This document shows positions 16,648-24,885 of a DNA stretch of 34,108 bases, in pieces (positions within the stretch are counted from its first letter, which is position 1; each line of letters starts with the position of its first letter). The stretch is from CAZTPJ01 sp964614515 (GTDB lineage Bacteria > Planctomycetota > Phycisphaerae > Phycisphaerales > UBA1924), in NCBI GenBank assembly GCA_964614515.1, contig CAZTPJ010000040.1:1-34108 (forward strand). Reading direction: 5' to 3'. Below the pieces are notes generated by a model. It saw nothing but the letters and a program-made list of their open reading frames with translations, did not search any database and was not told the origin of the DNA. A program made the translations under genes and the position numbers.

Positions 16648-17850
16648 CTACGAACCCTGACCCGTCGAGAGCGGCACGAGCCGCCGACGCCGGATTTGCT
16701 CGTTTCCGAGTTGCCCGCACGCGCCCATCATGTCACGACCCTTCGTCCGCCGTCGCTTGCAGTACACATCCTCCTCGATGAGCCAGGCGAGGAATCGCGA
16801 GACAACCTCATCATTGGGCGCGGGCCACGGCGAGTTTCGACGCGGGTTGTACGGGATCACGTTGACCATCGCCCGTCGCGGCGGCCCGCGGAACGGCCGG
16901 AGGAACCCGGCGACATTCGCCGCATCCTCACGCCGATCATTCACGCCCGGAATCAGCACATACTCAAAGCACAACTTATTCCCGCCATAGATCGGCCACT
17001 CGATCAGCGCCCGCTGAAGTTCAGCCAGCGGATACCTGCGATTGATCGGCATCAGGCTCGCTCGCGTGGCGTCATCGCCGGCGTTGAGCGACACGGCCAG
17101 GTTCAGTCGATGCCACCCCGGACGGCGCACCCGTTCCGCGAGCCGTCGCAGGCCGTCAACGCGCCCGACCGTTGAGACGGTGATCTTGCTCATCGGCAGG
17201 GCGGGGCCGTGGTGGTCGGTGAGGATGGCGATGGCGCTGATGACCGCGTCGAGGTTGTCGAGCGGTTCGCCCATGCCCATGAAGACGATGTTGGCCGGGC
17301 GTCGCCCGAGGATGTGCGTTGCGGCCCACCATTGCTGCACGATCTCACCCACAGTCAGCGAACGAATCAGGCCCATCTGCGCCGTCTCGCAGAACGTGCA
17401 GCCCATCGCGCAGCCCACTTGCGACGAGACGCAGAGCGTGTGCGTGAGCCGGCCCTTACGCCCGACCATGGGAATCAGCACGGACTCCGTTTCAAGGTGA
17501 GCGATCTCAAGGCGCGTGGAGTCGAGGTGCGTGGTTGCACGCGGCGTCGCTGCAACGTGAGTGGCTTCACGGTGCATCGTGTCAAGATGAGTCGTTGCAC
17601 GATGCGGCGCGATCGCGCTGCCGCCGCCGCCGCCGCTGACCCGCTGCGTGAACTTGATGACGACGCCCTCATCGTTCGGCTCTTCAATGCGGCGCTCGAT
17701 GGCGACGGGCGCACCACCCGGCCATGCGATGCGCCCCTCGCGATGAAACGCACTGTACGCCGCGATCGCCCCCACCCGCCCGCCACGCGCCGACGCATAC
17801 GCCTCGGCAAAAGCGTGAGAAGTCATCGAAAGCGCATCAACCACGGCCAT
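16648..17850 (-). CDS. rlmN: RlmN-type 23S rRNA (adenine-C2) methyltransferase, radical SAM
   Basis: Radical SAM enzyme predicted to methylate C2 of A2503 in 23S rRNA (RlmN/Cfr family). The 400-residue product has the cluster motif CAMGCTFC (Cys147, 151, 154), the preceding Cys140 in HTLCVSSQ at the same seven-residue spacing as E. coli Cys118 to Cys125, the GMGEPLDN SAM motif at 192-199, and the methyl-carrying Cys378 in GACGQL. All catalytic residues are therefore present. The N-terminal accessory domain is short and divergent. Between it and the core is a 40-residue insertion (about 82-121) of four 10-residue repeats, such as RATTHLD, encoded by four 30-bp DNA repeats. The start is uncertain: ATG 17850 or ATG 17826; the frame extending to 18036 runs through intergenic repeat DNA. 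Confidence 0.88.
   Translation of the reverse strand: MAVVDALSMTSHAFAEAYASARGGRVGAIAAYSAFHREGRIAWPGGAPVAIERRIEEPNDEGVVIKFTQRVSGGGGGSAIAPHRATTHLDTMHREATHVAATPRATTHLDSTRLEIAHLETESVLIPMVGRKGRLTHTLCVSSQVGCAMGCTFCETAQMGLIRSLTVGEIVQQWWAATHILGRRPANIVFMGMGEPLDNLDAVISAIAILTDHHGPALPMSKITVSTVGRVDGLRRLAERVRRPGWHRLNLAVSLNAGDDATRASLMPINRRYPLAELQRALIEWPIYGGNKLCFEYVLIPGVNDRREDAANVAGFLRPFRGPPRRAMVNVIPYNPRRNSPWPAPNDEVVSRFLAWLIEEDVYCKRRRTKGRDMMGACGQLGNEQIRRRRLVPLSTGQGS
17489..17608 (-). repeat. Four 30-bp in-frame tandem repeats within rlmN
   Basis: Units at 17489-17518, 17519-17548, 17549-17578 and 17579-17608. They are degenerate but align without gaps. As protein they give four decapeptides containing RATTHLDT, REATHVAA, RATTHLDS and RLEIAHLE. 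Because 30 is a multiple of three, copy-number change would keep the frame. Words such as GTTGCACG and CTTCACGG recall the hairpin repeats near 8409-8490. Confidence 0.85.
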
Positions 17851-18402
17851 CGGCGGAATCGTATGCGGTGGGTGGCATGGCCACGGCTCTGCGTGGCGAT
17901 GCGTGTGCCGTGACCACGGTTCGAAGTGGCCACGCTGTATGCCCGATACCGCAGAGACCTCCGCGTGGCCATCCACAGCGATGGCCACCGCACCCGGCCG
18001 CCCAACGCCCCACCACTTTCCCGCCAAGGCTGCCACGCGCCAGCAGACTTGACAGAGCGCCCGAAAGTCAGTACATTGACGCCGTGCTTCGGGACCGCAA
18101 AGCGGACCAAGACGCGGTCAACACGGATGCGGACTGGGAAGTGGACAGAACGCCCGCGTTGAGGGTTGGGGCTGCGGCCAGGCACACCGAGGTCAGCGTC
18201 ATGCACGACGTCAGACTTCCATCATCACTCAGCCACTCACGCGATGGCCATCATGTCCGAACCGCGCCCCGGCCGTCGCACGCCCAGTCGCGCCCGCGAA
18301 CCCGGACGCCCCAAGCATCAAGATCGACGGCCGACCTTGACGGCACGACGGAGGACATCTCAATGCGATCCTGCCGGCGCGCGAACATCGACGAGTCACA
18401 CA
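17851..18402. other. Intergenic region upstream of rlmN
   Basis: This 552-bp gap has no convincing gene. The part 17860-18000 is rich in words built on GTGGC/GCCAC (for example GGCATGGCCACGG and GTGGCCACGC) and contains the 20-mer at 17978-17997 shared with 8046-8065. Small + strand frames around 18166-18527 encode Arg/Pro/Ser-rich products with no family resemblance. A candidate + strand promoter lies at 18049-18077. Confidence 0.55.
18049..18077 (+). promoter_or_regulatory. Candidate sigma-70-type promoter, no obvious gene downstream
   Basis: TTGACA at 18049-18054 is followed after exactly 17 nt by TACATT at 18072-18077, a perfect -35 and a 4-of-6 -10 element. It points away from rlmN and toward the 3' end of the Kelch-like gene, so a transcript would be a small RNA or antisense to that gene. 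One match of this quality can occur by chance. Confidence 0.35.
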
Positions 18403-18420
18403 TCACCACTCGTGGTGTGA
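18401..18420. terminator. Small hairpin at the Kelch-like gene stop
   Basis: CACCAC-TC-GTGGTG spans the stop of the - strand gene. The stem is only 6 bp with a 2-nt spacer and there is no T-run, so a termination role is weak. Confidence 0.25.
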
Positions 18421-19452
18421 GTCGACCTCTCGCAACTCCCATTCGGCGCCGCGCTGGTTCAAGTTCGCCAGAACGTCCTCCAGCAGCGTATCGCGAACCG
18501 CAGGGAGAAGGGTTCCCTCGATGGTGACGCGAACCTCCGTGTAGAGGACCTCGAAGGTGACTCTCACGCCCGACACGTCGAGAAGAAAGACCTCGCAGCC
18601 ACGATCCTCCGGCGGCAGCCACCTGTGCGGCACCGAGGCGGGTTTGAAGTCCTCAGCACGAGGTTCCTCGAACGCTTCCCCCGTGCGCACCGCTTCAATC
18701 ACGAACATTCTGAACTCATCGGTTGCCGAAACCAACTCCCATCGCATCTCGCCCAGGTGCAACCGGTGGACCGCTCGAAACGGAAGCGGCCGCTCGACAT
18801 CGGGACGCTGGACCTTCCCACCACGCACGGTGATGGTGTGCGAGATCGGATCGAACGAGGCGTGGTGCTTGTACATCCAGCCGGGATGCTCGCCGAAGCA
18901 CGCGAGTTCCGCCATCTCGTAACTCGTGGTGTCCAGCGCCAGTACAGGCGTGTGGTCACGCGAGCGTTCTCCGGCAGCGTACCCCAGTCGTCCGATGAGG
19001 ATGAGCCGATCGCCGACAAGCGTGGCGGAGTGGAAGTCCGTTGGCGGAAAGACTTCCGCCGGGTACCCGTAGATCTCAACGTCTCCGCTCTCGAGCGTGA
19101 CCCACGCCTGGCCAGCCGCGGGGCGGAGAACGATCACATCGTTATAAATGCAAAAGTCCGGGTCGTACCAGTCCTCGTGCTCGCCACCAACACAGATGAC
19201 GCGGCCATCGCTCATGTCCGTCCGGGTCATCCCAAATCGGCTGAAGCACCAGTCCGGATCCGGAAGGCCGCACCCTTCATCCCCGCAGCACGACGGATAG
19301 TCGGCCTCGAGTCCCAATCCCTGCCTGACGCCATATGGTCCGCCACCGTGCCGCACCATCCATTCCCAGTGTTCGAGTCGCATCCTCTCGGGGTTGCGCA
19401 CGCCAAAACGTCGCTTGCACTGAGCCAAGAAGAACTCGCGGCTCGTCGTCAT
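18403..19452 (-). CDS. Kelch-like beta-propeller protein
   Basis: A 349-residue protein, probably cytoplasmic since no signal peptide is visible. Repeating blocks of the form DGRVICVGGEHEDWYDPDFCIYNDVIVL, FPPTDFHSATLVGDRLILIGRLGY and HHASFDPISHTITVRGG...VHRLHLGEMRWEL have the Kelch pattern of a hydrophobic strand, Gly-Gly, then a spaced Tyr/Trp, so a beta-propeller is likely. The N-terminal ~80 residues contain a Cys cluster (YPSCCGDEGCGLPDPDWC) that might bind metal. The C-terminal ~90 residues are unassigned. ATG 19452 gives MTTSREFFLAQCKRRFG but lacks a clear ribosome-binding site. It lies downstream of the kinase cluster but behind a terminator-like hairpin, so it may be a separate unit. 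The role is unknown. Confidence 0.78.
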   Translation of the reverse strand: MTTSREFFLAQCKRRFGVRNPERMRLEHWEWMVRHGGGPYGVRQGLGLEADYPSCCGDEGCGLPDPDWCFSRFGMTRTDMSDGRVICVGGEHEDWYDPDFCIYNDVIVLRPAAGQAWVTLESGDVEIYGYPAEVFPPTDFHSATLVGDRLILIGRLGYAAGERSRDHTPVLALDTTSYEMAELACFGEHPGWMYKHHASFDPISHTITVRGGKVQRPDVERPLPFRAVHRLHLGEMRWELVSATDEFRMFVIEAVRTGEAFEEPRAEDFKPASVPHRWLPPEDRGCEVFLLDVSGVRVTFEVLYTEVRVTIEGTLLPAVRDTLLEDVLANLNQRGAEWELREVDSHHEW

Positions 19453-19525
19453 GAAGCAATCATATTGGTCGATCACCGCAGTCGGTGTTTGGCGAAACCA
19501 GCCGCTCGATGATCCACAAACGACA

Positions 19526-19551
19526 ACCCCCAGGTTCTGCAACCCGGGGGT
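19526..19551 (-). terminator. Terminator-like hairpin upstream of the Kelch-like gene
   Basis: ACCCCC-A-GGTT (19526-19536), loop CTGC, then AACC-C-GGGGGT (19541-19551): ten base pairs with one A/C mismatch. On the - strand the hairpin is followed by TTGTCGTTTGTGG, a weak U-rich stretch, which fits termination of the kinase/hypothetical transcript before the Kelch-like gene. Confidence 0.5.
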
Positions 19552-19720
19552 CGTGCGAATAGTGGACGTACCACAACGTTCGCGGTCTCTGTTAGGGCGG
19601 GAGGGCAAGACCGCTCGGTCGCGCCGCCTTCGCATTGCCTGACGCGCTCCAGCGGGCGTACGGTCATTGGGAATGAGGCCTGGGTGATGAGGGGGTATGC
19701 AGGGAGCGAGGCATGATCGA

Positions 19721-20128
19721 CTACCGGACTCGTGACTCCGACTCGTAGACCTGGAGACTCTCTCGAAGCCCCTGCTGCCAACCTGGAATTCGAGTCGCGA
19801 CCGGCGATTCCAAAGCCCTCCGAACAAGTGTCGCCGCGACCTCGCTTCGGCCTCGCGCGTGATGCAGCATGGCGAGAACAGCAAGAAATCCCGCGTCCTG
19901 CTCACGCTCGGCGTCGAGGAGGTAACGCTCCCACGGGTCCGACGGAGCGAGTGCGGCGGCGCGTGCGTCGATGAGCGACAGCGCCAGGTCAGCCAACTCA
20001 TCGGCACGTTGGCCGTCCACCGGCTCGATACCGACGCCCACCGATTCAAGAGAGCGCTGACTGCGTTCGACAAGTTGACCGAGCGCAGCCGTGTTCGCTG
20101 GCGATCGCGAATGCTGGAGCAAGGGCAT
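19721..20128 (-). CDS. Hypothetical protein downstream of the kinase gene
   Basis: A 135-residue open frame that I do not recognise. The sequence looks coding: amphipathic Ala/Leu-rich segments such as RADELADLALSLIDARAAAL, then FLAVLAMLHHARGRSEVAATLVRRALES, resemble helical-repeat (TPR-like) proteins. The frame is open to a TGA 42 nt upstream of ATG 20128 (through ...EGAACFWT), without another standard start codon and without a clear ribosome-binding site. It could be a distal fragment of a decayed gene. It lies 198 nt after the kinase gene, with a perfect hairpin in between. Confidence 0.5.
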   Translation of the reverse strand: MPLLQHSRSPANTAALGQLVERSQRSLESVGVGIEPVDGQRADELADLALSLIDARAAALAPSDPWERYLLDAEREQDAGFLAVLAMLHHARGRSEVAATLVRRALESPVATRIPGWQQGLRESLQVYESESRVR

Positions 20129-20153
20129 CGTCCAGAAGCAGGCCGCACCTTCC

Positions 20154-20180
20154 GATCGCGGACCTCAAGGGTCCGCGATC
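20154..20180. terminator. Perfect 11-bp hairpin downstream of the kinase gene
   Basis: GATCGCGGACC (20154-20164), loop TCAAG, then the exact complement GGTCCGCGATC (20170-20180). It lies about 150 nt past the kinase stop and 26 nt before the ATG of the next open frame on the - strand. No T-run follows, so it may be a factor-dependent terminator, an RNA-processing site, or a repeat element. Confidence 0.5.
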
Positions 20181-20326
20181 CTCCTGCGCAGTTACAGTCG
20201 TTAGCGCGATTCGGTAGCGACCGCGCCGCTGAACCAGTGTCCTGACTCGAAGACTTTCGCAACCCGCCCTCGCAATTCCTTGTGGTTGCGGTAGTAGTGC
20301 AATCCGCTCTTTTCGAAGTCAGGAAC

Positions 20327-23300
20327 TTAGCGATCGTCGTCTCGCCCCAGTAACGACCGGGCCCAGGCCCGTGCGGCGGCAGAAGCATGCACTCCGTCAT
20401 CGCGCAGTTCATCGGCCCAGAACTCGAGATTGCCAGCGATGTGTCTGTCGAACGCACGAAGATCCCAGACGCCGAGATAGCCGTCAGGCGTCCCACTGGG
20501 CGCAGTCGGCGATGCCGGCCCTCGTGATCCACCCACGACGAGATGGCGGCCCGAGGGTGTGAAGGACACGGCGAAGTATGAACTCGGCGAGTTCTCGGGC
20601 CGGTCTCGAAGCACAGATAGAACGTGACCGCGAGCGGGATCCCACAGGCGAACAGTTTGGTCGCCGGAGCAGGACGCGAGCATACGGTCGTCCGGACTCC
20701 AAGCCAGGCCGTAGACGACGCTCCGATGGCCCTGCAATGTGGCCAGCGGCTTCCCGTCGGCAACGTTCCATATGCGGATTCCAAAGTCGTTCCCCGCCGC
20801 AGCGAGCCTTCGGCTATCGTGGCTGAACCGAACGCAGCGAACTATGTCATTCTGCCGGGTACGAAAGAACCGAGGCGGGGTCGAGAGGTCGGCCGGGGCC
20901 AGTGCGACGAAGCCCGTGCCGCCCCACGCGATCCACTGGCCATCAGCAGAAAACTGAACCGAGCGTTGATCCTTGGTGGAGATGTCCGGCGGCCGGCCCT
21001 GGAGACGTCGCGGGTGCTGATCGCCAGCGATCCACAACTGCACAAACCCATCGTCTCCAGTGCTGGCGAGTACACCACTGGGCGCGAAGACCACATCCGA
21101 GCAGCGCTTGTGAGGATGCGCGCCGATGATTCGGCGAGTCACGGCGAGCGTGTTCGCATCGAGGTAGACAAGGTCGCCGCGAACGCCATCGGATTGGGAT
21201 ACGACCTTGATCGCGCCAACGATGGTGCGTCCGTCGGAGGAGATCGCAAGTGACTGAACCGATCCACCGAGAGGCTCAGAATGGCTGGAATCCGCCGTAT
21301 CGAGATTCCACGACCCGATGGTGCCGTCCTCCGAGGCCGTGAACACTCGATCACCCGTGCGCGAGACAGCGATGGCGAAGATCGAGTCGTGGTGCCCACG
21401 GTAACGTCGAAGTGCGCCCCTGCCACTGCTGCCCGGCAGATCCCACATCTTGACGACGCCCGCGTCGTCCGAGGAGAGCAGCGACGTGTTGTCGTGAATG
21501 AACAGTGTTCGCATCACTGCCCGTGCGTGTCCTTCCAGGTACAACATGGCGCGACTCTCGACTCCTGCGCGAGTATCCCAAACGGACACTCGATTGTCTT
21601 CTCCAGCGGCGGCGCACAAGGAGCCGTCGGCCGAAACATAGAGCGCCCCGGATCGGGAGACTCGTTCCATGATGCCGATGAGCCTCATGGTCCCGACATC
21701 CCCATCCATGTCGTACAGGTGGGGTCCAGCCGCGAATATCCAACGAGGCCCTGGTCCGGTGGCCACCGGAAACGATGACCGCATTTCGACTGGGTCAAAA
21801 TGGACGAGTCGGCCGGACTGGAGATCATCGACGCGACGCACGGACCAGCCAACGCGATCCGCGCACAGCAGCCACTTACCGTCGGCGCTAAAGACTGCTC
21901 GTGGATTGGAGGCCTGCGAGGTGTAAGCAGTCCGAGCGAGAATCGCTCCTTCGGTGAGGCTCACGACGCGGATCTCGTTGGCATCGCCGGTGACGATGTT
22001 GGTGCCATCCGCCGAGAAACTGCTGCTAAATTCAATTGGGATCCGCTCAGCCGGTTCCGGCCCGAGGGGACGCAGGGTAGTGGCATCCAGGCGTGCGATT
22101 TCGCCATCGTATCGAGCGACGACGATCGATCCGTCCTTGCGGATCGTGGCGAACCGGATGCCTTGGCCGGGAAACGGCCCATCGCTGTTGGGCCGCACGT
22201 CGGCGGCGACCTCGCGAACGGAGGTCAGGTCACGCGTCGAACGCAGGCCGATCCCCCCGGCCGCGTCGGCCCACACGATTCGCTCGACACCTGAGGGAAG
22301 GAGTACGTTCACTTGGGTCGTACTCACGCGAACGGTTCGTGCGCACGGCTGTGCCGAGTACAGTTCCCACAGGCCCCACCAGGTGCGTGAGATCGGCAAC
22401 CGATCATCGCCCGGATCCCATGCATCGTGCCCGCCGGGCGTCTCGAACAAGTTGCGCCACAGGACGGATTCAGCGGCTACGTACTCATCCCGCTCGAGCA
22501 TCGACCGCGCTCGCTCCAATCGGCTCTCCGACAGGAGTACGCCAAGACGCGCCGCGTGCATGCGCGAGGTCACGGCGAAGGTCGTGAGAAGAATAACAAA
22601 GAGTCCGGCGGCGACGAGGGCCGGCCAGTATCGTCGGCTGGTCTTGCGCAGGAGGTACCATCCGCTTGCGCGCCTCGCCTCGATGGCGTCGCCAGCCAAG
22701 AATCGCCGCAGATCGTCGGCGAGCCGCTGCGCGGATTGATACCGCCGATCAGGTTCCTTCATCAGAGCCGTCAGCAAGATGGTCTGGAGATCGGCCCCCA
22801 GCCGCACTCCCGACTTCGACGGCTGGCGAGGTTGGGAAAGTTCGATGTGACGGGCCACCTCACCAACCGGACCATCCACGTCGTAGGGCATGATCCCGGT
22901 GAGCAGTTCGTACAGCATGACGCCAAGGCTGTACACGTCGCTGCGCGTGTTGATGAGATCCGGGCTGCCGCGGACCTGCTCGGGGGCGGCGTAGGCGAGG
23001 GTGCCGATGAACTCGCCGGTCATCGTGTGGGTGCGTGCGCTGACGATGGATCTGGAAATGCCGAAATCCACGACGTGCGGATCCCCCGCCGCATCCACCA
23101 GAATGTTTGACGGCTTCAGATCGCGGTGAATGATGCCGTGCTTGTGAGCGTAGTCCACGGCATCGCAGACTTTGATGAAGAGTTCCAGTGTCGATCGCAC
23201 CGACGCAAACGTCCTGCCAAGCTCCCGTGTGGTTCTGATCACCCAGGCGTGTATCGGTTCGCCATCGACATACTCCATCGCGAAGTACGGGCGTCCATCC

Positions 23301-23773
23301 GTGGTCGTTCCGCTGTCGAAAACCGTCACGATCGCGGGATGCCGCAGTTGCGCCACCACATGGATCTCATGCGCGAAACGCGCGCCTCGGACAAGCCCGC
23401 CGCTGGAGCCGTACAACATCACTTTCAGCGCCACACGGCGTTGTGTCGAATGCTGCCAGGCCTCATACACGACCGCTTGTCCGCCGCGGCCGATGACACG
23501 GCGGATGTCATATCCCGAGATGCTCTCCAACGCGCCCGAACTGGGCGTCCGTCCCGGCGCGTCAGTCGAGGTGCCTAGGAACGCAGCCCCATGTTCCATG
23601 TCGCCGACGGAGGACGTGTGACGAGACACCTCTGCGAGGAACGCATTATCTCGTTCAATTTGCTGAGTATGCTCAGCGCACGATGCGCACGTTGAAACAT
23701 GCTCGCGCACCGAGTCTGACCCGCGCCCAGCCGCGAGTGCCTCAAGTTCCGCGATGGTCGGACACCCCTGCAT
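20327..23773 (-). CDS. Transmembrane Ser/Thr protein kinase with WD40 repeats
   Basis: A 1148-residue signalling protein. The N-terminus has a putative zinc-finger motif HVSTCASC (25-32) like those of anti-sigma factors. The kinase domain (about 88-360) is complete: GRGGQAVVYEA, Lys117 in VALKVM, HRDLKPSN at 216-223, DFG at 236-238 and APEQ. A single membrane helix at about 383-402 leads to a long C-terminal region (about 480-1120) of WD40 repeats; clear units include DNRVSVWDTRAG, GVVKMWDL, FGIRIWNVADGKPLATLQGH and DQTVRLWDPARGH. ATG 23773 follows the sigma factor stop by 12 nt. ECF sigma factors beside Ser/Thr kinases are a known planctomycete arrangement. I infer that the kinase or its zinc finger controls the sigma factor and that the WD40 part, across the membrane, senses the signal. 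Confidence 0.93.
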   Translation of the reverse strand: MQGCPTIAELEALAAGRGSDSVREHVSTCASCAEHTQQIERDNAFLAEVSRHTSSVGDMEHGAAFLGTSTDAPGRTPSSGALESISGYDIRRVIGRGGQAVVYEAWQHSTQRRVALKVMLYGSSGGLVRGARFAHEIHVVAQLRHPAIVTVFDSGTTTDGRPYFAMEYVDGEPIHAWVIRTTRELGRTFASVRSTLELFIKVCDAVDYAHKHGIIHRDLKPSNILVDAAGDPHVVDFGISRSIVSARTHTMTGEFIGTLAYAAPEQVRGSPDLINTRSDVYSLGVMLYELLTGIMPYDVDGPVGEVARHIELSQPRQPSKSGVRLGADLQTILLTALMKEPDRRYQSAQRLADDLRRFLAGDAIEARRASGWYLLRKTSRRYWPALVAAGLFVILLTTFAVTSRMHAARLGVLLSESRLERARSMLERDEYVAAESVLWRNLFETPGGHDAWDPGDDRLPISRTWWGLWELYSAQPCARTVRVSTTQVNVLLPSGVERIVWADAAGGIGLRSTRDLTSVREVAADVRPNSDGPFPGQGIRFATIRKDGSIVVARYDGEIARLDATTLRPLGPEPAERIPIEFSSSFSADGTNIVTGDANEIRVVSLTEGAILARTAYTSQASNPRAVFSADGKWLLCADRVGWSVRRVDDLQSGRLVHFDPVEMRSSFPVATGPGPRWIFAAGPHLYDMDGDVGTMRLIGIMERVSRSGALYVSADGSLCAAAGEDNRVSVWDTRAGVESRAMLYLEGHARAVMRTLFIHDNTSLLSSDDAGVVKMWDLPGSSGRGALRRYRGHHDSIFAIAVSRTGDRVFTASEDGTIGSWNLDTADSSHSEPLGGSVQSLAISSDGRTIVGAIKVVSQSDGVRGDLVYLDANTLAVTRRIIGAHPHKRCSDVVFAPSGVLASTGDDGFVQLWIAGDQHPRRLQGRPPDISTKDQRSVQFSADGQWIAWGGTGFVALAPADLSTPPRFFRTRQNDIVRCVRFSHDSRRLAAAGNDFGIRIWNVADGKPLATLQGHRSVVYGLAWSPDDRMLASCSGDQTVRLWDPARGHVLSVLRDRPENSPSSYFAVSFTPSGRHLVVGGSRGPASPTAPSGTPDGYLGVWDLRAFDRHIAGNLEFWADELRDDGVHASAAARAWARSLLGRDDDR

Positions 23774-23785
23774 CGCCCGGCCACC

Positions 23786-24376
23786 TCACTCAATTTCGTA
23801 CACAATCGACAGTCGCGACACGATCTCACGCAGTTCCTTGGTGCATCGACTCTTCGCGGCGTACACCGAGTCGATGCTCAACCCGAGGTCCGACGCGACC
23901 TCCTCGGCGGAGCGACCACGCAGCCCCACTTCCTCGAAGGCTCGAATCGTCCTCTCATCCATACGGGTCGAGCCTCGCAGCTCTGACAGCGCCCTGTCAA
24001 GTATCAAGCCACGGTGTTCCTCATCCCACAGGCGCTCGAATTCATTCTCGCTGGGCACTCCCGTTATCGCCGAATCCCCCCGCTGAACCCCTCGAGAAGA
24101 CCGCGCCCGGTGTGCATCCACGATGCAGTTCCGCGCGATCTGCACGATCCATGACCGAAGACGGCCTCGTGTACGGTCGTATTTTCCCTCCCGATACGCC
24201 GTGACGAGCTTGGAGAGCATCTCCTGCGCCACATCCTCCGCATCCGCGTTGGACAAGCCCATCTTCCGCGCCAACCCCATCACCACAGGTCGATACCGAC
24301 CATCCAACTCATACCAGACGCCTTGATCCTCTCTATCCATCAAGGCCGCGAGGAGGGAACTGGTTGTCTTGGTCAT
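23786..24376 (-). CDS. ECF-type RNA polymerase sigma factor
   Basis: A 196-residue extracytoplasmic-function sigma factor. Region 2 (about 22-92) includes YRPVVMGLARKMGLSNADAEDVAQEML, the helix that contacts the core enzyme, and RLRSWIVQIARNCIVDAHR, which recognises the -10 element. Region 4 (about 138-190) has the helix-turn-helix AEEVASDLGLSIDSVYAAKSRCTKEL that reads the -35. ATG 24376 gives MTKTTSSLLAALMD; ATG 24385 is close, and the longer frame to 24541 has an atypical leader. It is the first gene of the cluster with the kinase. No separate anti-sigma gene is nearby, so control by the kinase is the simplest idea. Confidence 0.9.
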   Translation of the reverse strand: MTKTTSSLLAALMDREDQGVWYELDGRYRPVVMGLARKMGLSNADAEDVAQEMLSKLVTAYREGKYDRTRGRLRSWIVQIARNCIVDAHRARSSRGVQRGDSAITGVPSENEFERLWDEEHRGLILDRALSELRGSTRMDERTIRAFEEVGLRGRSAEEVASDLGLSIDSVYAAKSRCTKELREIVSRLSIVYEIE

Positions 24377-24885
24377 GTCAAGCATGGGATCGAAGCGAGT
24401 CAGATGGACCTTGGCGACTCTCTCGGCCCCGATCGTCTCCAAATCGCCACCAAAGCGTAGTCCCCGATCACGGGATTGTGCGAGCTTTACATCTGGAAAG
24501 TTCGCGGTCGAGATTCGCATAAGCGCTTGTCTCTCAACCACTTGCTCAGCCGGTCACAGAGGAAGCCGCACCCACCATTGAAGCGGCGGCATCGGCTGAA
24601 CAGTGTCTCCCCATTCAAAACCAGAATCCGCGTCGATGCTCGTTCGGTGCGGATACAGAACGGGTTTTCAATCGGCGCCCTGGTATCTTGTCACGCCACG
24701 GCTGCTTCGCCTGGTCCCGTCGATCTCGCGTGGCGTGAAATTAATTTGTCGCGCTGTCAGACGGAGTGGCGGAAGCCGTATCAGAGGTTAGACCGAATGC
24801 GGTGGAGAATTATCGAATCGGCCCGGCGGCGTCGCGGGGCGGAGGTCAACTGGGAAGTGTCGGTCAAGGCAAAGGAGTTCTCAAC
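24377..24885. other. Divergent intergenic region between the sigma factor and propeller gene
   Basis: A 509-bp gap that should contain promoters for the sigma factor (-) and the secreted propeller gene (+). No convincing gene is seen; the open frames here give Arg/Ser-rich products. The most AT-rich spot is a 10-bp palindrome, AAATTAATTT at 24738-24747, which could be an operator or part of a promoter. I could not assign -35/-10 elements. Confidence 0.5.

Noticed and set aside
17851..18036. N-terminal extension of rlmN by 62 residues
   Set aside because: The segment is translated GTGGC/GCCAC-type intergenic repeat (for example HTHRHAEPWPCHPPH) and matches no part of the RlmN family.
18363..18527. 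Small + strand frame of 54 codons with GGAGG before its ATG
   Set aside because: It mostly overlaps the Kelch-like gene in antisense and its product is Arg/Pro/Ser-rich without family resemblance.
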